64,000 nucleotides of DNA from positions 37,437 through 101,436 of the forward strand of contig CAYZGO010000010.1 of the NCBI GenBank assembly GCA_964478075.1. Reading direction: 5' to 3'. A program made the translations under genes and the position numbers. Under the pieces are notes generated by a model. That model saw only the letters and a list, made by a program, of their open reading frames with translations. It was not told the DNA's origin and ran no database searches. This document shows positions 35,307 through 43,978 of the stretch, in pieces (within the stretch, counting starts at the first letter, position 1; each line of letters opens with the position of its first letter). The stretch is from DAOUEX01 sp034430235. GTDB taxonomy: Bacteria > Chloroflexota > Anaerolineae > UBA2200.

Positions 35307-35965
35307 CCAGGACCCCCAGAAACGTGCCGAATGTCTGATTGCAAGGGTGGCCCACTGACGGAAGTCCTATTGACCCACTCGATGAGTACGTTGCTCAGCG
35401 AGGCAGAACAGTTGCGGTGTGCGGCTGACTCTGCGGATTGTCGCCTTCGATCCATTGCAAATGTGGGCTGTGTTTTGCACCCAGTCTGAGACTACTGTTC
35501 GGCGGCAGTTGCCCCACTCCCGTTCCCTGTGCGTGCTCTGCATGCCCGCCAGGTGACTGACTGTCTTGCCATAGGCAATGGCTTGACGGTGCTTCGGGAG
35601 CTGCCCCCCGAAATGATCGCGGCCGTTCGCCTTGCTTGACGAGGAACTGCGCCTTCAGTCACAGTGGCGCGGGTATTGCCAACCCCACGGAAGGGGAACA
35701 CCATCATTGAAGCACTGAGACAGACAAGCCCACCGAAGTATCCCGCTCAGTGCCCTCAGTGTCCTCCAGCGCGGTCAGTAATCCTCACTGCTTCCTATGC
35801 ACGGTCGGCTGCGAGCGCACCTCACCTTCAAACCTGGCTGCCCACTGCCAACCGAGAACCGATCACCGATAACTGGTAACCGGTAACCGGCAACTGCCCA
35901 GGCCTGATTTGCCATTCTGCGACCTCCGGCTGTAAAATGCGCTATCTGCAGAAGGAGAACGGACA
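35307..35965. other. gene-less stretch with repeats and the folC promoter
   Basis: About 660 bases. It holds an element of the GTTCGGCGGCAGTTGCC type at 35494, AACCG-rich near repeats at 35860-35895 and the folC promoter. Open frames are short and lack ribosome sites. Confidence 0.55.
35909..35938 (+). promoter_or_regulatory. promoter of folC
   Basis: TTGCCA, 18 bases, TAAAAT, 27 bases before the GTG start, which itself follows AAGGAG. Confidence 0.65.
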
Positions 35966-37336
35966 GTGCCCATCACCTACAAACAGGCCCTCGGGTACCT
36001 GTACAGCCTCACTAACTATGAGATCAAGTCCAGGTTCGCCTATGCGCCGCAGCTCTTTGACTTGGCGCGTGTGGAACGCCTGCTCGACGCGCTTGGAAAC
36101 CCCCATCGCGAATTCAAGAGCATCCACATCGCCGGGACAAAGGGAAAAGGCTCCACGTCAGCCATGCTGGCCTCGATTCTGAAGACGGCGGGCTATCGCA
36201 CCGGCATGTACACCTCCCCCCATCTACACACCTTTCGCGAACGAATCCAGGTTGACAATGGCCTCATTTCCGAAGCCGACTTTGCCTCCTTGAGCGAGCG
36301 ACTGCGGCCCGTGGCCGAGAGAGACAAAGAACTCACCACTTTTGAAGTGGCCACAGCGCTGGCATTCACCTACTTTGCCCAGGTTGGTGTGGAGATGGCT
36401 GTGGTGGAGGTAGGTCTGGGTGGGAGACTGGACGCCACCAATGTCCTTCATCCTCTCGTGTCTATCATCACCACCGTTGGCCACGACCACATGCACATTC
36501 TCGGCAACTCATTGGCCGAGATCGCCGCCGAGAAGGCAGGTATCATCAAAGAGGGGACACCAGTCGTCACTGCGCCGCAAGAGCACGCGGCCCTGGCAGT
36601 CATTGAGCGCACGTGCGCCAAGAAAAACGCACCTCTCTACGCAGTTGGCCGGGACTGGAGGTGGAGAGCAACGCGCCGCAGCCTGGAGGGGCAAGAGTTC
36701 ACAGCTACGGGCAAGCTGCGAGGCCGTTCTATTACCTCCCACGCATCCTACAAGCGGCTATACATGCCCTTGTTGGGGAAGCATCAACTGCGCAATGCGG
36801 CCGTCGTCCTGGCTACCGTCGAGGCCTTGCGTCAACAGGGCATTGAGGTGAGCGACTCAGCGGTGCGCCAGGGGCTGCGTGACGTGGTCTGGCCTGCCCG
36901 CTTCGAGGTGCTGGGGCACCAGCCATACGTAATCATAGACTGCGCACACAATACCGATTCGGCCAAGGCCCTCGCCGCCACATTGCAGCAATACTTCCCC
37001 GACCTGCAGCCGTGGTTCGTCGTGGCCATCCTCAATGATAAAGACATTCCGGCCATCCTGCGACAGTTGCTCCCACGAGCCCGGGGAGCATTCTTTGCTC
37101 GCTCACATCACCCTCGTGCCACGGATCCCAGGCAACTGCAAGAAGCAGCAGCGCATTTCGCTATTCCCACTGCCGTGATCGAAGACGTCGGACACGCCAC
37201 CAGGCGCGCTCTCGAGCAGGTGGGGCACGATGGGCTCGTGGTTGCAACTGGTTCCCTTACTACTTCCGGCGAAGCACGCGAGGCCTGGCTGCGCCTGCAC
37301 AACCTGCCTCTGCCTCCACTCGACCCACGGCCCTGA
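35966..37336 (+). CDS. folC: bifunctional folylpolyglutamate synthase/dihydrofolate synthase
   Basis: 456 residues from a GTG behind AGGAG. The ATP-binding segment is HIAGTKGKGSTSAMLASIL near residue 50; YTSPHLHTFRERIQ, VEVGLGGRLDATN and TTVGHDHMHILG follow as Mur-ligase-type motifs. It joins glutamate to dihydropteroate and then extends the glutamate tail of folates. It lacks other folate genes around it and faces trpS convergently, with a 57-base gap filled by an inverted repeat. Confidence 0.95.
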   Translation: MPITYKQALGYLYSLTNYEIKSRFAYAPQLFDLARVERLLDALGNPHREFKSIHIAGTKGKGSTSAMLASILKTAGYRTGMYTSPHLHTFRERIQVDNGLISEADFASLSERLRPVAERDKELTTFEVATALAFTYFAQVGVEMAVVEVGLGGRLDATNVLHPLVSIITTVGHDHMHILGNSLAEIAAEKAGIIKEGTPVVTAPQEHAALAVIERTCAKKNAPLYAVGRDWRWRATRRSLEGQEFTATGKLRGRSITSHASYKRLYMPLLGKHQLRNAAVVLATVEALRQQGIEVSDSAVRQGLRDVVWPARFEVLGHQPYVIIDCAHNTDSAKALAATLQQYFPDLQPWFVVAILNDKDIPAILRQLLPRARGAFFARSHHPRATDPRQLQEAAAHFAIPTAVIEDVGHATRRALEQVGHDGLVVATGSLTTSGEAREAWLRLHNLPLPPLDPRP

Positions 37337-37385
37337 ACCGCAGAGCAACCACAGGTAACTCTGCGGACTCTGCGATCTCTGCGGT
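37337..37385. repeat. CTCTGCGGT inverted repeat between convergent genes
   Basis: ACCGCAGAG at the left edge and CTCTGCGGT at the right edge pair perfectly; the interior carries CTCTGCGGACTCTGCGA. It begins at the base after the folC stop and ends 9 bases before the trpS stop. It belongs to the family also seen at 38475 and 62604, and may terminate both genes. Confidence 0.7.
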
Positions 37386-37393
37386 AAGGCCCC

Positions 37394-38383
37394 CTATTCA
37401 CGCAACAGGCCCATACACTGCTTTACTTCCAACATGGTCCCCTCCGCAATAGGCCGGGCACGCTGCGCTCCATCACAGAGCACGTCCCGCACATAGTCAG
37501 GATCTGCTGCCAACTGATGCCGGCGCTCCCTGAACGCTGCCAGGCTCTCACTCATCTCCCGCGCCAGGATAGCTTTGCACTCCAGGCATCCTATCGCAGC
37601 CTGCCGGCATCCCTCCGCGATTTCGGACATCTGCTCTGGCGGCGTGTACAGGCCATGTAAGGTATAGATGTTGCAGTGTGTCGGCTCACCAGGGTCACTG
37701 CGACGCTGCCGCGCAGGGTCAGTGACCGCACGCGCTAGCTTGCTGGCGATGACCTGTGGCTCATCGCTCAAGGCGATGTAGCTGCCAGGGACACTCTTGG
37801 CCATTGCCCCCTGGCCCAGCAAGCTGGGCACCATGGCTCCAGCCGTGAGATGCGCCTGTGGCTCTGGAAAGACTGGGGCGAAAGTGCGGTTGAAAGCTCG
37901 TGTCACCTCACGTGTGAATTCGAGGTGTGGCAATTGATCCTTGCCCACCGGCACCAACTCTGCCTTGTAGAGCAGGATGTCTGCGGCCATGAGCACGGCG
38001 TAGGAGAGCAGGCCCAGCCCGGCGACGCCCTGGCGAGCCGCCTTGTCCTTGTACGTGGGTATCCGCGACAACCTGTTCACGGTGGTCAGGCAGCCCAGAA
38101 TCCAGGACAGTTCCACGTGCTCGTGCACATCCGACTGCACCATGAGTATGGAGCGCTGGGGGTCTATGCCGGCAGCCAAGTAGTCCATAGCCACGCTGAG
38201 CACACGGTGCTGCAATTGCTGTGCATCGTAGGGCACAGTGATAGCATGATAGTCCACGATGGCGAAGACGCACTCGTGCCTCTGCTGCAAGTCCAGCATG
38301 CCCACTATCGCCCCCAGGTAGTTCCCCAGGTGCAGGCTGTCGGCAGTCGGTTGAATGCCTGAGAAGACACGTCCCTTTTTCAT
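37394..38383 (-). CDS. trpS: tryptophanyl-tRNA synthetase
   Basis: 329 residues from the ATG 6 bases after GAGGAGG; two earlier in-frame Met codons lie on or before the ribosome site. Class I signature near the start: GIQPTADSLHLGNYLGA (HIGH motif as LHLGN). The KMSKS-like loop reads GAMAKSVPGSYIALSDE. The segment AGIDPQRSILMVQSDV is diagnostic for TrpRS. It charges tRNA-Trp. Its expression should be set by the T-box leader upstream, responding to uncharged tRNA-Trp. Confidence 0.95.
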   Translation of the reverse strand: MKKGRVFSGIQPTADSLHLGNYLGAIVGMLDLQQRHECVFAIVDYHAITVPYDAQQLQHRVLSVAMDYLAAGIDPQRSILMVQSDVHEHVELSWILGCLTTVNRLSRIPTYKDKAARQGVAGLGLLSYAVLMAADILLYKAELVPVGKDQLPHLEFTREVTRAFNRTFAPVFPEPQAHLTAGAMVPSLLGQGAMAKSVPGSYIALSDEPQVIASKLARAVTDPARQRRSDPGEPTHCNIYTLHGLYTPPEQMSEIAEGCRQAAIGCLECKAILAREMSESLAAFRERRHQLAADPDYVRDVLCDGAQRARPIAEGTMLEVKQCMGLLRE

Positions 38384-38474
38384 AGCCATCCTCCTCAACA
38401 TACGATTTCATAGTAGAGGCGCACATCTCACCGCTGAGAACGCTGCCTCGCCAACAACGCCGGCGAGACGCTTC

Positions 38475-38528
38475 GCGGAGGGCGCAGAGAAAACCTACCA
38501 AATCTCTGCGTTCTCAGCGTCTCCGCGG
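38475..38528. repeat. CTCTGCG/CTCCGCGG repeat between T-box terminator and trpS
   Basis: CGCGGAGGGCGCAGAGA faces TCTCTGCG and CTCCGCG across about 15-20 bases. It fills the leader between the T-box terminator and the gene and resembles the repeat just past trpS. Confidence 0.65.
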
Positions 38529-38570
38529 TAGAACCCACCCCTACGAAAGACAACTACCTAACTCCTAACG

Positions 38571-38942
38571 TCAAAAAGCCTCCCATCCCCAACAGGGACG
38601 AGAGGCCTTCTCCCGTGGTGCCACCCTCATTAGGCTGATGCCCCAGGCGTATGAAACAGAAAACCCGCCTGTGACGGCGGGTGGATTCCCTGAGGCCAGC
38701 CTCACTCAATGCAGGTACAGGACTCTGACAGTGCCCATCCAATACCCTCAGCCGTGATAACGGTGGCGACTCCGGCTCAGGCTACTCGAACTGCGCTTGT
38801 TGCTTGCACAACCCTTTCGCCCTGCGACTCCCAAGTCCATTCAGCGTTCGCCTCGGTACCAGGCTCGCACCTCGCCCCGGCTCTCTGCACCTACGTTCGA
38901 ACGCCTACTAGTCTTGCTCACAGTCTTTGCGCTCTTCGCTTG
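38571..38942 (-). ncRNA. T-box riboswitch of trpS
   Basis: On the minus strand the leader has, in order, the stem I elements (GAGAGCCGGGGCGAGGTGCG, then GGACTTGGGAGTCGCAGGG with a TGG codon as specifier candidate), and the T-box core GGGTGGCACCACGGGAG at 38629-38613. A terminator hairpin follows: GCCTCTCGTCCC, a 6-base loop, GGGATGGGAGGC, then TTTTTG at 38576. Uncharged tRNA-Trp should base-pair with the specifier and T-box and block terminator formation. The leader starts at the strong promoter below. Confidence 0.9.
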
Positions 38943-38948
38943 CATGAT

Positions 38949-38977
38949 AGTATAGCGCAAGACCATCATCCTGTCAA
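38949..38977 (-). promoter_or_regulatory. promoter of the trpS T-box leader
   Basis: Minus strand TTGACA, 17 bases, TATACT: near-consensus, placing the RNA start about 38942. Confidence 0.88.
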
Positions 38978-39216
38978 ACCGATGTTGTGCGCCATTGTTT
39001 GCCGTAGAAGAGCGGATTATCTGAACCTAAAAGGCGGAGAGCCCGCTAACCTTGTCGGCGGGCTGCAGAGCAGCGCCCTTGGACAGGGGCCAAACTGGGC
39101 TCACCCACCGCCTGGTGCTCAGCGGCACTTGCACTGCCGCCGGTTGGCAAACGTCGAGTAGGGAGAGCAGAGCGCTGGGTTGCCTATCCATGCCCACGCC
39201 TTTGGTGTCACCGCTG
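38978..39216. other. short intergenic region
   Basis: Contains a terminator hairpin (39040-39064) for the gene on its right and a GCACTTGCACTGCCGCCGG repeat at 39124. Confidence 0.5.
39040..39064 (-). terminator. terminator of the coiled-coil/zinc-ribbon gene
   Basis: AGCCCGC and GCGGGCT pair around an 11-base loop; on the minus strand the stem is followed within about 7 bases by CTTTTAGG. Confidence 0.6.
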
Positions 39217-40272
39217 CTACAGCCGGATCACGTGACCACAGTACTCGCACGCAATAGTATCCATCCCGCGCAACACTCGCTGGGTAATCGGGGCATTGCA
39301 CTTAGGGCAGCGCGTCGGCGCCGATTTCACCTTCTCCACGACCTCTTGGTCCAGCTCAATGGCACGATCCCGGTCAAAGTCGCCCGCCTTCGCCTGGCCT
39401 ATCAGCGCTTGCCACGTCTTGCAGTTCTGACCCTCAAGGTGAAAGTGGGCCGCGGACACCGGCGCGCGGCGAGCAAAGGTAACGTCAATGTGGTCTTGGT
39501 GCTTAAGTAGACCCTTCCTGCTGGCTTGCGCCTTCTCAATCTGCCCCACGGGCACCTCCAGCAGCAACTGCTGTACCTTTTCCTTCTTAGTGGTGATAAA
39601 CAGAACCTTCTTGGTCGCGACCTCTTGCTTCTGTTCAAAGATCAGGCGCTGGTCAGTAAGGAACAAGACGCCCTCAGGATCGTCTTTGCCCTCCTTGTCC
39701 CATTTGGCTTTGACGGCCATAATGCCGGCCTCTGTCGGCAGCAGTTGGAACGTCGCCTCGGCCAGTTGAACCAGCATCCACTCCACCCGCTCCAGGTGCT
39801 GGACCAGCTCTTGCACCTTCTCCTTGAGCGTGTCGTACATCCCCTCGACGCTGTCCTGGGCAGACTCCACCTTCCTCTCCAGTGCCTCCACCGCCCTCTC
39901 AGCCCGCTCAAGGAAGGGCTGCGCTGCGGTCGGGTCATTCGCGCGAGCAGCCACTTGCCTCACCTGACGCTCAACAGAGGGCAGTTCTCGCTCGAGCGAT
40001 TCACTCTCTCGCTCAATTCGCTCGAACACTCTACGGCGCATGATCACCCATTGCTGTTCCAGATCTTTCGCCTTGTCCTCCAGCGTCCTCTCAAAGGGAT
40101 AGCCACGAGCGCGGCTCTCCTTCACCCGTTCCACCAGCCCGCTGGCCGTGGTGCCCAGGTCTTCCGCCTTATCACGCAGACGTGTGAGCCGAACGTCAGA
40201 CTGCAGCGAGTCAATGCTCCTCTCGAGCTTTCTGATTTCCGCAGCAAGTTCTTCAATGGGTTCTTGAGACAT
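39217..40272 (-). CDS. coiled-coil, PH-like and zinc-ribbon protein
   Basis: 351 residues, no export signal. Residues 1-170 are charged and heptad-like (RSIDSLQSDVRLTRLRDKAE onward, later LERAERAVEALERKVESAQD), so a long coiled coil. Residues about 180-300 read as a PH/GRAM-like beta domain (GIMAVKAKWDKEG, GVLFLTDQRLIFEQKQEVAT). The C-terminus is a zinc ribbon (CPKCNAPITQ then CEYCGHVIRL). No function is assigned; a membrane-associated scaffold or sensor is plausible. A good promoter lies 160 bases upstream. Confidence 0.7.
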   Translation of the reverse strand: MSQEPIEELAAEIRKLERSIDSLQSDVRLTRLRDKAEDLGTTASGLVERVKESRARGYPFERTLEDKAKDLEQQWVIMRRRVFERIERESESLERELPSVERQVRQVAARANDPTAAQPFLERAERAVEALERKVESAQDSVEGMYDTLKEKVQELVQHLERVEWMLVQLAEATFQLLPTEAGIMAVKAKWDKEGKDDPEGVLFLTDQRLIFEQKQEVATKKVLFITTKKEKVQQLLLEVPVGQIEKAQASRKGLLKHQDHIDVTFARRAPVSAAHFHLEGQNCKTWQALIGQAKAGDFDRDRAIELDQEVVEKVKSAPTRCPKCNAPITQRVLRGMDTIACEYCGHVIRL

Positions 40273-40433
40273 GATTCATACCTCCTGATACAAATATGTC
40301 TGTGGGGGTGGCATCAGGCCATCCGGGCGGCCGAAACGTGGACTTTGGTTGTGGAAAGTTGGTTGCCTATCCCCTCTCCTGGGAGCGACTCTCGACCAGC
40401 TTCACTTGTGAACCAGAACTTTCGCCTACCGTA

Positions 40434-40462
40434 ATTTTATCACATGCTGTCGATTCGTGCAA
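40434..40462 (-). promoter_or_regulatory. promoter of the coiled-coil/zinc-ribbon gene
   Basis: Minus strand TTGCAC, 17 bases, TAAAAT. Confidence 0.65.
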
Positions 40463-40516
40463 TAACGCGCCAAGCAAAGGGTCTACGTCACGTTGGGGCC
40501 AAGTTTGCCGCGCCAA

Positions 40517-40614
40517 ACCCTCCCATAGGTTCTCACGACCTGTTGGATGCCCTTCCGTGACGCTCGACAGATCAGAAGAAAAGGGAAAGCGTTGATGGTA
40601 ACCTACGGGAGGGT
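40517..40614. repeat. structured 15-base inverted repeat, member 1
   Basis: ACCCTCCCATAGGTT pairs with AACCTACGGGAGGGT at 14 of 15 positions; the sole mismatch (A opposite C) is in the same place as in the related element at 50351. Interior loop about 68 bases. Confidence 0.75.
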
Positions 40615-40656
40615 CTGTTTGCCCCCAATCTGCCGTAGACCCCATAACGGCAAACA

Positions 40657-40685
40657 TTGACACGCAGCGACATCTGCTTTACAAT
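40657..40685 (+). promoter_or_regulatory. strong promoter of the amber-interrupted gene
   Basis: TTGACA, 17 bases, TACAAT: near-consensus, 76 bases before the ATG at 40762. Confidence 0.85.
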
Positions 40686-40761
40686 ATCTACCAGGCAGGA
40701 TAAAAGAAGCTGTAACACGAAGCGTTGATACCCATTACCAGCTTTGACATAGGGCAATACC

Positions 40762-41223
40762 ATGAACAGAAGACTACTCTTGGCCGCCGAATTGTATGAC
40801 TACAGTTACGCCAACTACGCAGATCATTTGGGCATTGGGAATATCCGGTTCGACAAATTGATGCGAGATGATGTGGATACATTGGGGCCAGCAGAACAGG
40901 AAAGATGGACTCGCCCGCGCTTGGGTCAGACGCTCGATATACCAGAAGAAGAAGTGGCCGATTGGGTAGCCTGCTAGCAGCAAGCCAAGGACATCATAGA
41001 TGCTCCCAATGCGGCGCAGGCTTTCCGTCGTGGTGTACGATATTCGGTTGAATGTGCTGTTGGGCGAGCCCTGACAGACAAAGCAGATATTGAAAGGCTG
41101 GTCACACAAGTCTGTTATCGTGCCGCTGACCTGGCTTATTTGCTGCACTTGGAAGGCACGACGTTGTCTGATTACTCAGAGGAGCTCCGCGAAACAACAG
41201 AGTTCGATCTCGAGCTGGACTAG
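40762..41223 (+). pseudogene. conserved small protein gene interrupted by an in-frame TAG
   Basis: ATG at 40762 starts a 71-residue frame (AAELYDYSYANYADHLGIGN opening) that stops at TAG in codon 72 (40975-40977). The same frame continues for 81 codons (QQAKDIIDAPNAAQAFRRGV ... DLAYLLHLEG) to a second TAG, with no further stop. The two halves read as one domain when joined. Function unknown. Despite the interruption it has a near-consensus promoter, which suggests recent inactivation, or suppression of the amber codon. Confidence 0.65.
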
Positions 41224-41478
41224 CCATATTCTTCTTATCGGCTAGAAGTAGGGCGCACGGATGCTGTGTTTCAAGCCAAAGGTCGCCCAATACGTCTCCG
41301 CCGCCCGGGGGCAAGATGCGCCAGCCCTGTAGCAATACGTGCCCGCGTTACCGCTCAACCCCGGGCCGTTAGGCACTCTCGTTCAGGTAAGGCTTTAGTA
41401 AGAATAATCGCAGATTCCGCACGTTTTCAAATGGAGATTCTCGTTTGACGAAACGTTAGATGAGTCTGGAGGGCGAAC

Positions 41479-42198
41479 ATGATCGTTAGTAATGATTCGC
41501 CATTACGGCGGCTTCCTTCACAACTGAATCATAAACAGACTCTCTTTCTCGACGGCATTCGATACTCCATTGAGATGGCTGATCTAGCGCATTCTAGGCT
41601 GCAAAGAACTCTTTGTGCTCTAACCTTCGACCGTGATAGTAGTGAAAATCACCATTTGGACTTTATATCGTCTGTCCTAGACGCTTGGTCGATAGTTGAT
41701 TCAGTACACCGGTTACGCGCACTGCTTAGGCAAGCTCCGGGTATCAAACAAAAATCGTCCGGACTGCGGATATTCCTGCGTCGCACAGCACACATTAAAG
41801 ACCTACGGAACTCTGTCCAACATCTCAACAGACAAATCGATGCTATGGTTAACCAGAGGCTGCCTGTCTGGGGACTGCTAAGCTGGGTCGCCATAGATCC
41901 ACATGGTGGAACTGGGTGTTGTTGCTCTCTCATACCAGGGACATTGTTTCCGAGCAAAGGTCATCCGCTCGTCAATCCTGCTGGGAAAAACATTCTTGTT
42001 CCCATTGATCTCATAACGCTCAAGGCCAGTGGACACTCCGTATGCTTAAGTGACGTCATGAAAGCGGTCCAATTGCTGGCGAGGAGCGCGGAGCAAGAAT
42101 TGACAGAGCAGTTCAAGAATTTGCCACGGCCAGGAGCAGATTTGCTTATTTGTCTGCGGGTGGCGTTCAGTGATGCCAAATCAGACGAATCCAAATGA
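41479..42198 (+). CDS. hypothetical protein with HEPN-like RNxxxH motif
   Basis: 239 residues from an ATG behind GGAGG. Mostly helical. The segment TAHIKDLRNSVQHLNRQID carries the exact RNxxxH signature of HEPN ribonucleases at about residue 116, where Arg and His are the RNA-cleaving pair. No known family was recognised beyond that. A cytosolic RNase or a binding relic is possible. It is followed by a VRR-NUC nuclease gene on the same strand, 105 bases on. Confidence 0.55.
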   Translation: MIVSNDSPLRRLPSQLNHKQTLFLDGIRYSIEMADLAHSRLQRTLCALTFDRDSSENHHLDFISSVLDAWSIVDSVHRLRALLRQAPGIKQKSSGLRIFLRRTAHIKDLRNSVQHLNRQIDAMVNQRLPVWGLLSWVAIDPHGGTGCCCSLIPGTLFPSKGHPLVNPAGKNILVPIDLITLKASGHSVCLSDVMKAVQLLARSAEQELTEQFKNLPRPGADLLICLRVAFSDAKSDESK

Positions 42199-42303
42199 GA
42201 AACCGCCTACCGTCCTTCTCCAACCGAGCGGGCGTAGCGCGGCGGCCGAGCTCTGGGCCGTGATGCGGCAATAGATTGGCAATCACTACGAAGGAGGAAC
42301 TTG

Positions 42304-42978
42304 ATGCTGCTGGATGACCTGAAAAGAACGCGGTTTACAAGTGATATTCAGCATTACGCGATCCCGCACGTAAGCCTCAAAGCATCCCAGAGCAACAAAA
42401 AGAAGCAGCCACTTTTCCTAGTTGACGACGAACCGGTCAAAGTAGAAGAGCTTGCTCAGAGATTCTTCGAGAAAAACTCCTACCAAGTTCATAAGGGAGA
42501 TGATGCGCACCTGTTCTTCAGTGTTCTCTCTTCGAATTTCCGGGAGTCCTTCTTTTATGCCGTCTGCAAGAACTACGTCGGCCAAGGTGCCAACAAGCTA
42601 CTCGATGAGTTGGAAGCTCTGGTTGTAACCTGTCTTGATCGCTCTGAGGTAAGTGAGGAGTTGATCGAGCATGCGCAGCTTATACTCACACGGTATTACT
42701 CTGCCTATAGACCAAAGCGTGGAGTACATTCTGCTCTAGCGAGGCTGAGCAAGCGATTTGATCCAGGAATTCTGCTGAGGCTTCTCAAGTTCTACAGAGC
42801 ACTAGCATACACGACAAAAGGAGCCCCTGATTTGTTCATTGCCAGAGGTCCTGATTTCGCTTTCGTAGAAGTGAAATCTCTAAATGACTCTCTAAGTCCC
42901 GACCAGTACGCTTTCCTTGAACGCTATCTCAGCACCGTAGGAGACAACATTTATGTTCTCAGGGTTCTGCCATTTTAG
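42304..42978 (+). CDS. VRR-NUC domain endonuclease-like protein
   Basis: 224 residues from the ATG behind AAGGAGG. The C-terminal third holds the PD-(D/E)xK-type core TTKGAPDLFIARGPDFAFVE then VKSLNDSLSPDQYAFLERYL: GxPD-, Glu and Lys as catalytic set, and the Ser-x-x-Gln helix of VRR-NUC proteins. The N-terminal 150 residues are helical and may bind DNA or a partner. VRR-NUC domains act in DNA repair, phage restriction or as standalone nucleases. It probably cooperates with the upstream HEPN-like gene in an accessory or defence role, which is inference from neighbourhood. Confidence 0.75.
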   Translation: MLLDDLKRTRFTSDIQHYAIPHVSLKASQSNKKKQPLFLVDDEPVKVEELAQRFFEKNSYQVHKGDDAHLFFSVLSSNFRESFFYAVCKNYVGQGANKLLDELEALVVTCLDRSEVSEELIEHAQLILTRYYSAYRPKRGVHSALARLSKRFDPGILLRLLKFYRALAYTTKGAPDLFIARGPDFAFVEVKSLNDSLSPDQYAFLERYLSTVGDNIYVLRVLPF

Positions 42979-43023
42979 ATACCGGGGCCTCTACAAGGAT
43001 GGGCGCCTAATCCCCGCTTGTAG

Positions 43024-43290
43024 TCGACCGAGGGCGCGGTGGTCATGGCCGTGCATGGCATCTACATCCCCATGCTCTTTCTCTGCGGGGGTTTTGTTCC
43101 CTTGGAGGCTATGCCGAAAGCGTTGCGGGTCGTGGCCAGGGCCTTCCCGCTCACCTACTTCGTTGGCCCCTTCCGCAGCATCATGGTGGAGGGCGTGGGT
43201 CTGGCAGCCATCGGCCGCCACCTGTTGATCCTGCTGGCCTGGACAGTCGGCGGCTGGATGGTCGCCACCAAGATTTTCCGCTGGGAATAG
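43024..43290 (+). pseudogene. orphan C-terminal tail of an ABC-2 permease
   Basis: The frame reads EGAVVMAVHGIYIPMLFLCG, then FPLTYFVGPFRSIMVEGVGL and ends IFRWE: the last two helices of an ABC-2 permease. The region before it is not in frame and no N-terminal half exists. A second such tail lies at 45373. Confidence 0.8.
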
Positions 43291-43392
43291 TAGGACAATT
43301 TGGCAAATTGTCCCCCAGTTGAGGCGAAATGCGAACCGTGGGGCAAATACCCCAAGACAGAGAAACAGAATCCTTTGGGGAAGGAGGCAAAA

Positions 43393-43833
43393 ATGATAGA
43401 GATAATGGGTTTGACTGTCCTTTTGCTGGTATCAGTTGTTGTGTTTAGCGGTTGGCTTTTCTCAAACACATACTGTGAGGCGGCCACAGGATATCTTTCA
43501 GAGCATCCTAGACTCAATTTCGTTGTTCATGTCTTTACGGGCTTGGGTTCTGGCTGGCTCATTGCTCTTTGGATGCCCAAGAAGGTCGCTTTGGTTCTCG
43601 GGGCTATTGTTGTAGTGGTAGCTGTCATTATACGTTACGTGATTTCAATAGCAGAAGCTCCGGGACATCTTGAATCTATTGGCATGCATCTGGGCTTGCC
43701 TGTTGGCGTGGCCATTGCTTGGCTCTCCTATCCTCGGGTGCCCAAGATTCCTGTCCTAATTCTCGGAGCCATTTCGTTAGTCGTAGGGGAGACTGCACAT
43801 TATGTCTTTCCCAACTTGGTTGTGAAAGAATGA
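43393..43833 (+). CDS. small multi-pass membrane protein
   Basis: 146 residues from the ATG behind AAGGAGG. Four hydrophobic segments (GLTVLLLVSVVVFSGWLF, FVVHVFTGLGSGWLIALWM, VALVLGAIVVVVAVIIRYV, IPVLILGAISLVVGETAHYV). No motif is recognised. Base composition is clearly more A+T-rich than the flanking genome, as is the next gene, so recent gain is likely. Function unknown. Confidence 0.7.
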   Translation: MIEIMGLTVLLLVSVVVFSGWLFSNTYCEAATGYLSEHPRLNFVVHVFTGLGSGWLIALWMPKKVALVLGAIVVVVAVIIRYVISIAEAPGHLESIGMHLGLPVGVAIAWLSYPRVPKIPVLILGAISLVVGETAHYVFPNLVVKE

Positions 43834-43978
43834 GTGTTCCTTCACTCGCGCTATCGCCCAACAGCGTATTTGCGGTTCACTGCGCTCACCCAAATGCCTC
43901 CGGTACTTCGCAAATGCGCAAACTGTTGTATGAGATTCTGCCCTCGCCGTTTCAGGATGGGGTAAGGAGGATATGTTC

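Larger units (their letters stand above)
40273..40761. other. intergenic region between divergent genes
   Basis: Holds the two outward promoters and a structured inverted repeat at 40517-40614; no open frame is convincing. Confidence 0.6.

Noticed and set aside
39526..40434. 302-codon plus-strand frame over the coiled-coil protein gene
   Set aside because: Mirror of the real gene, Leu/His-rich, starts without a ribosome site, and runs through the promoter region of the true gene.
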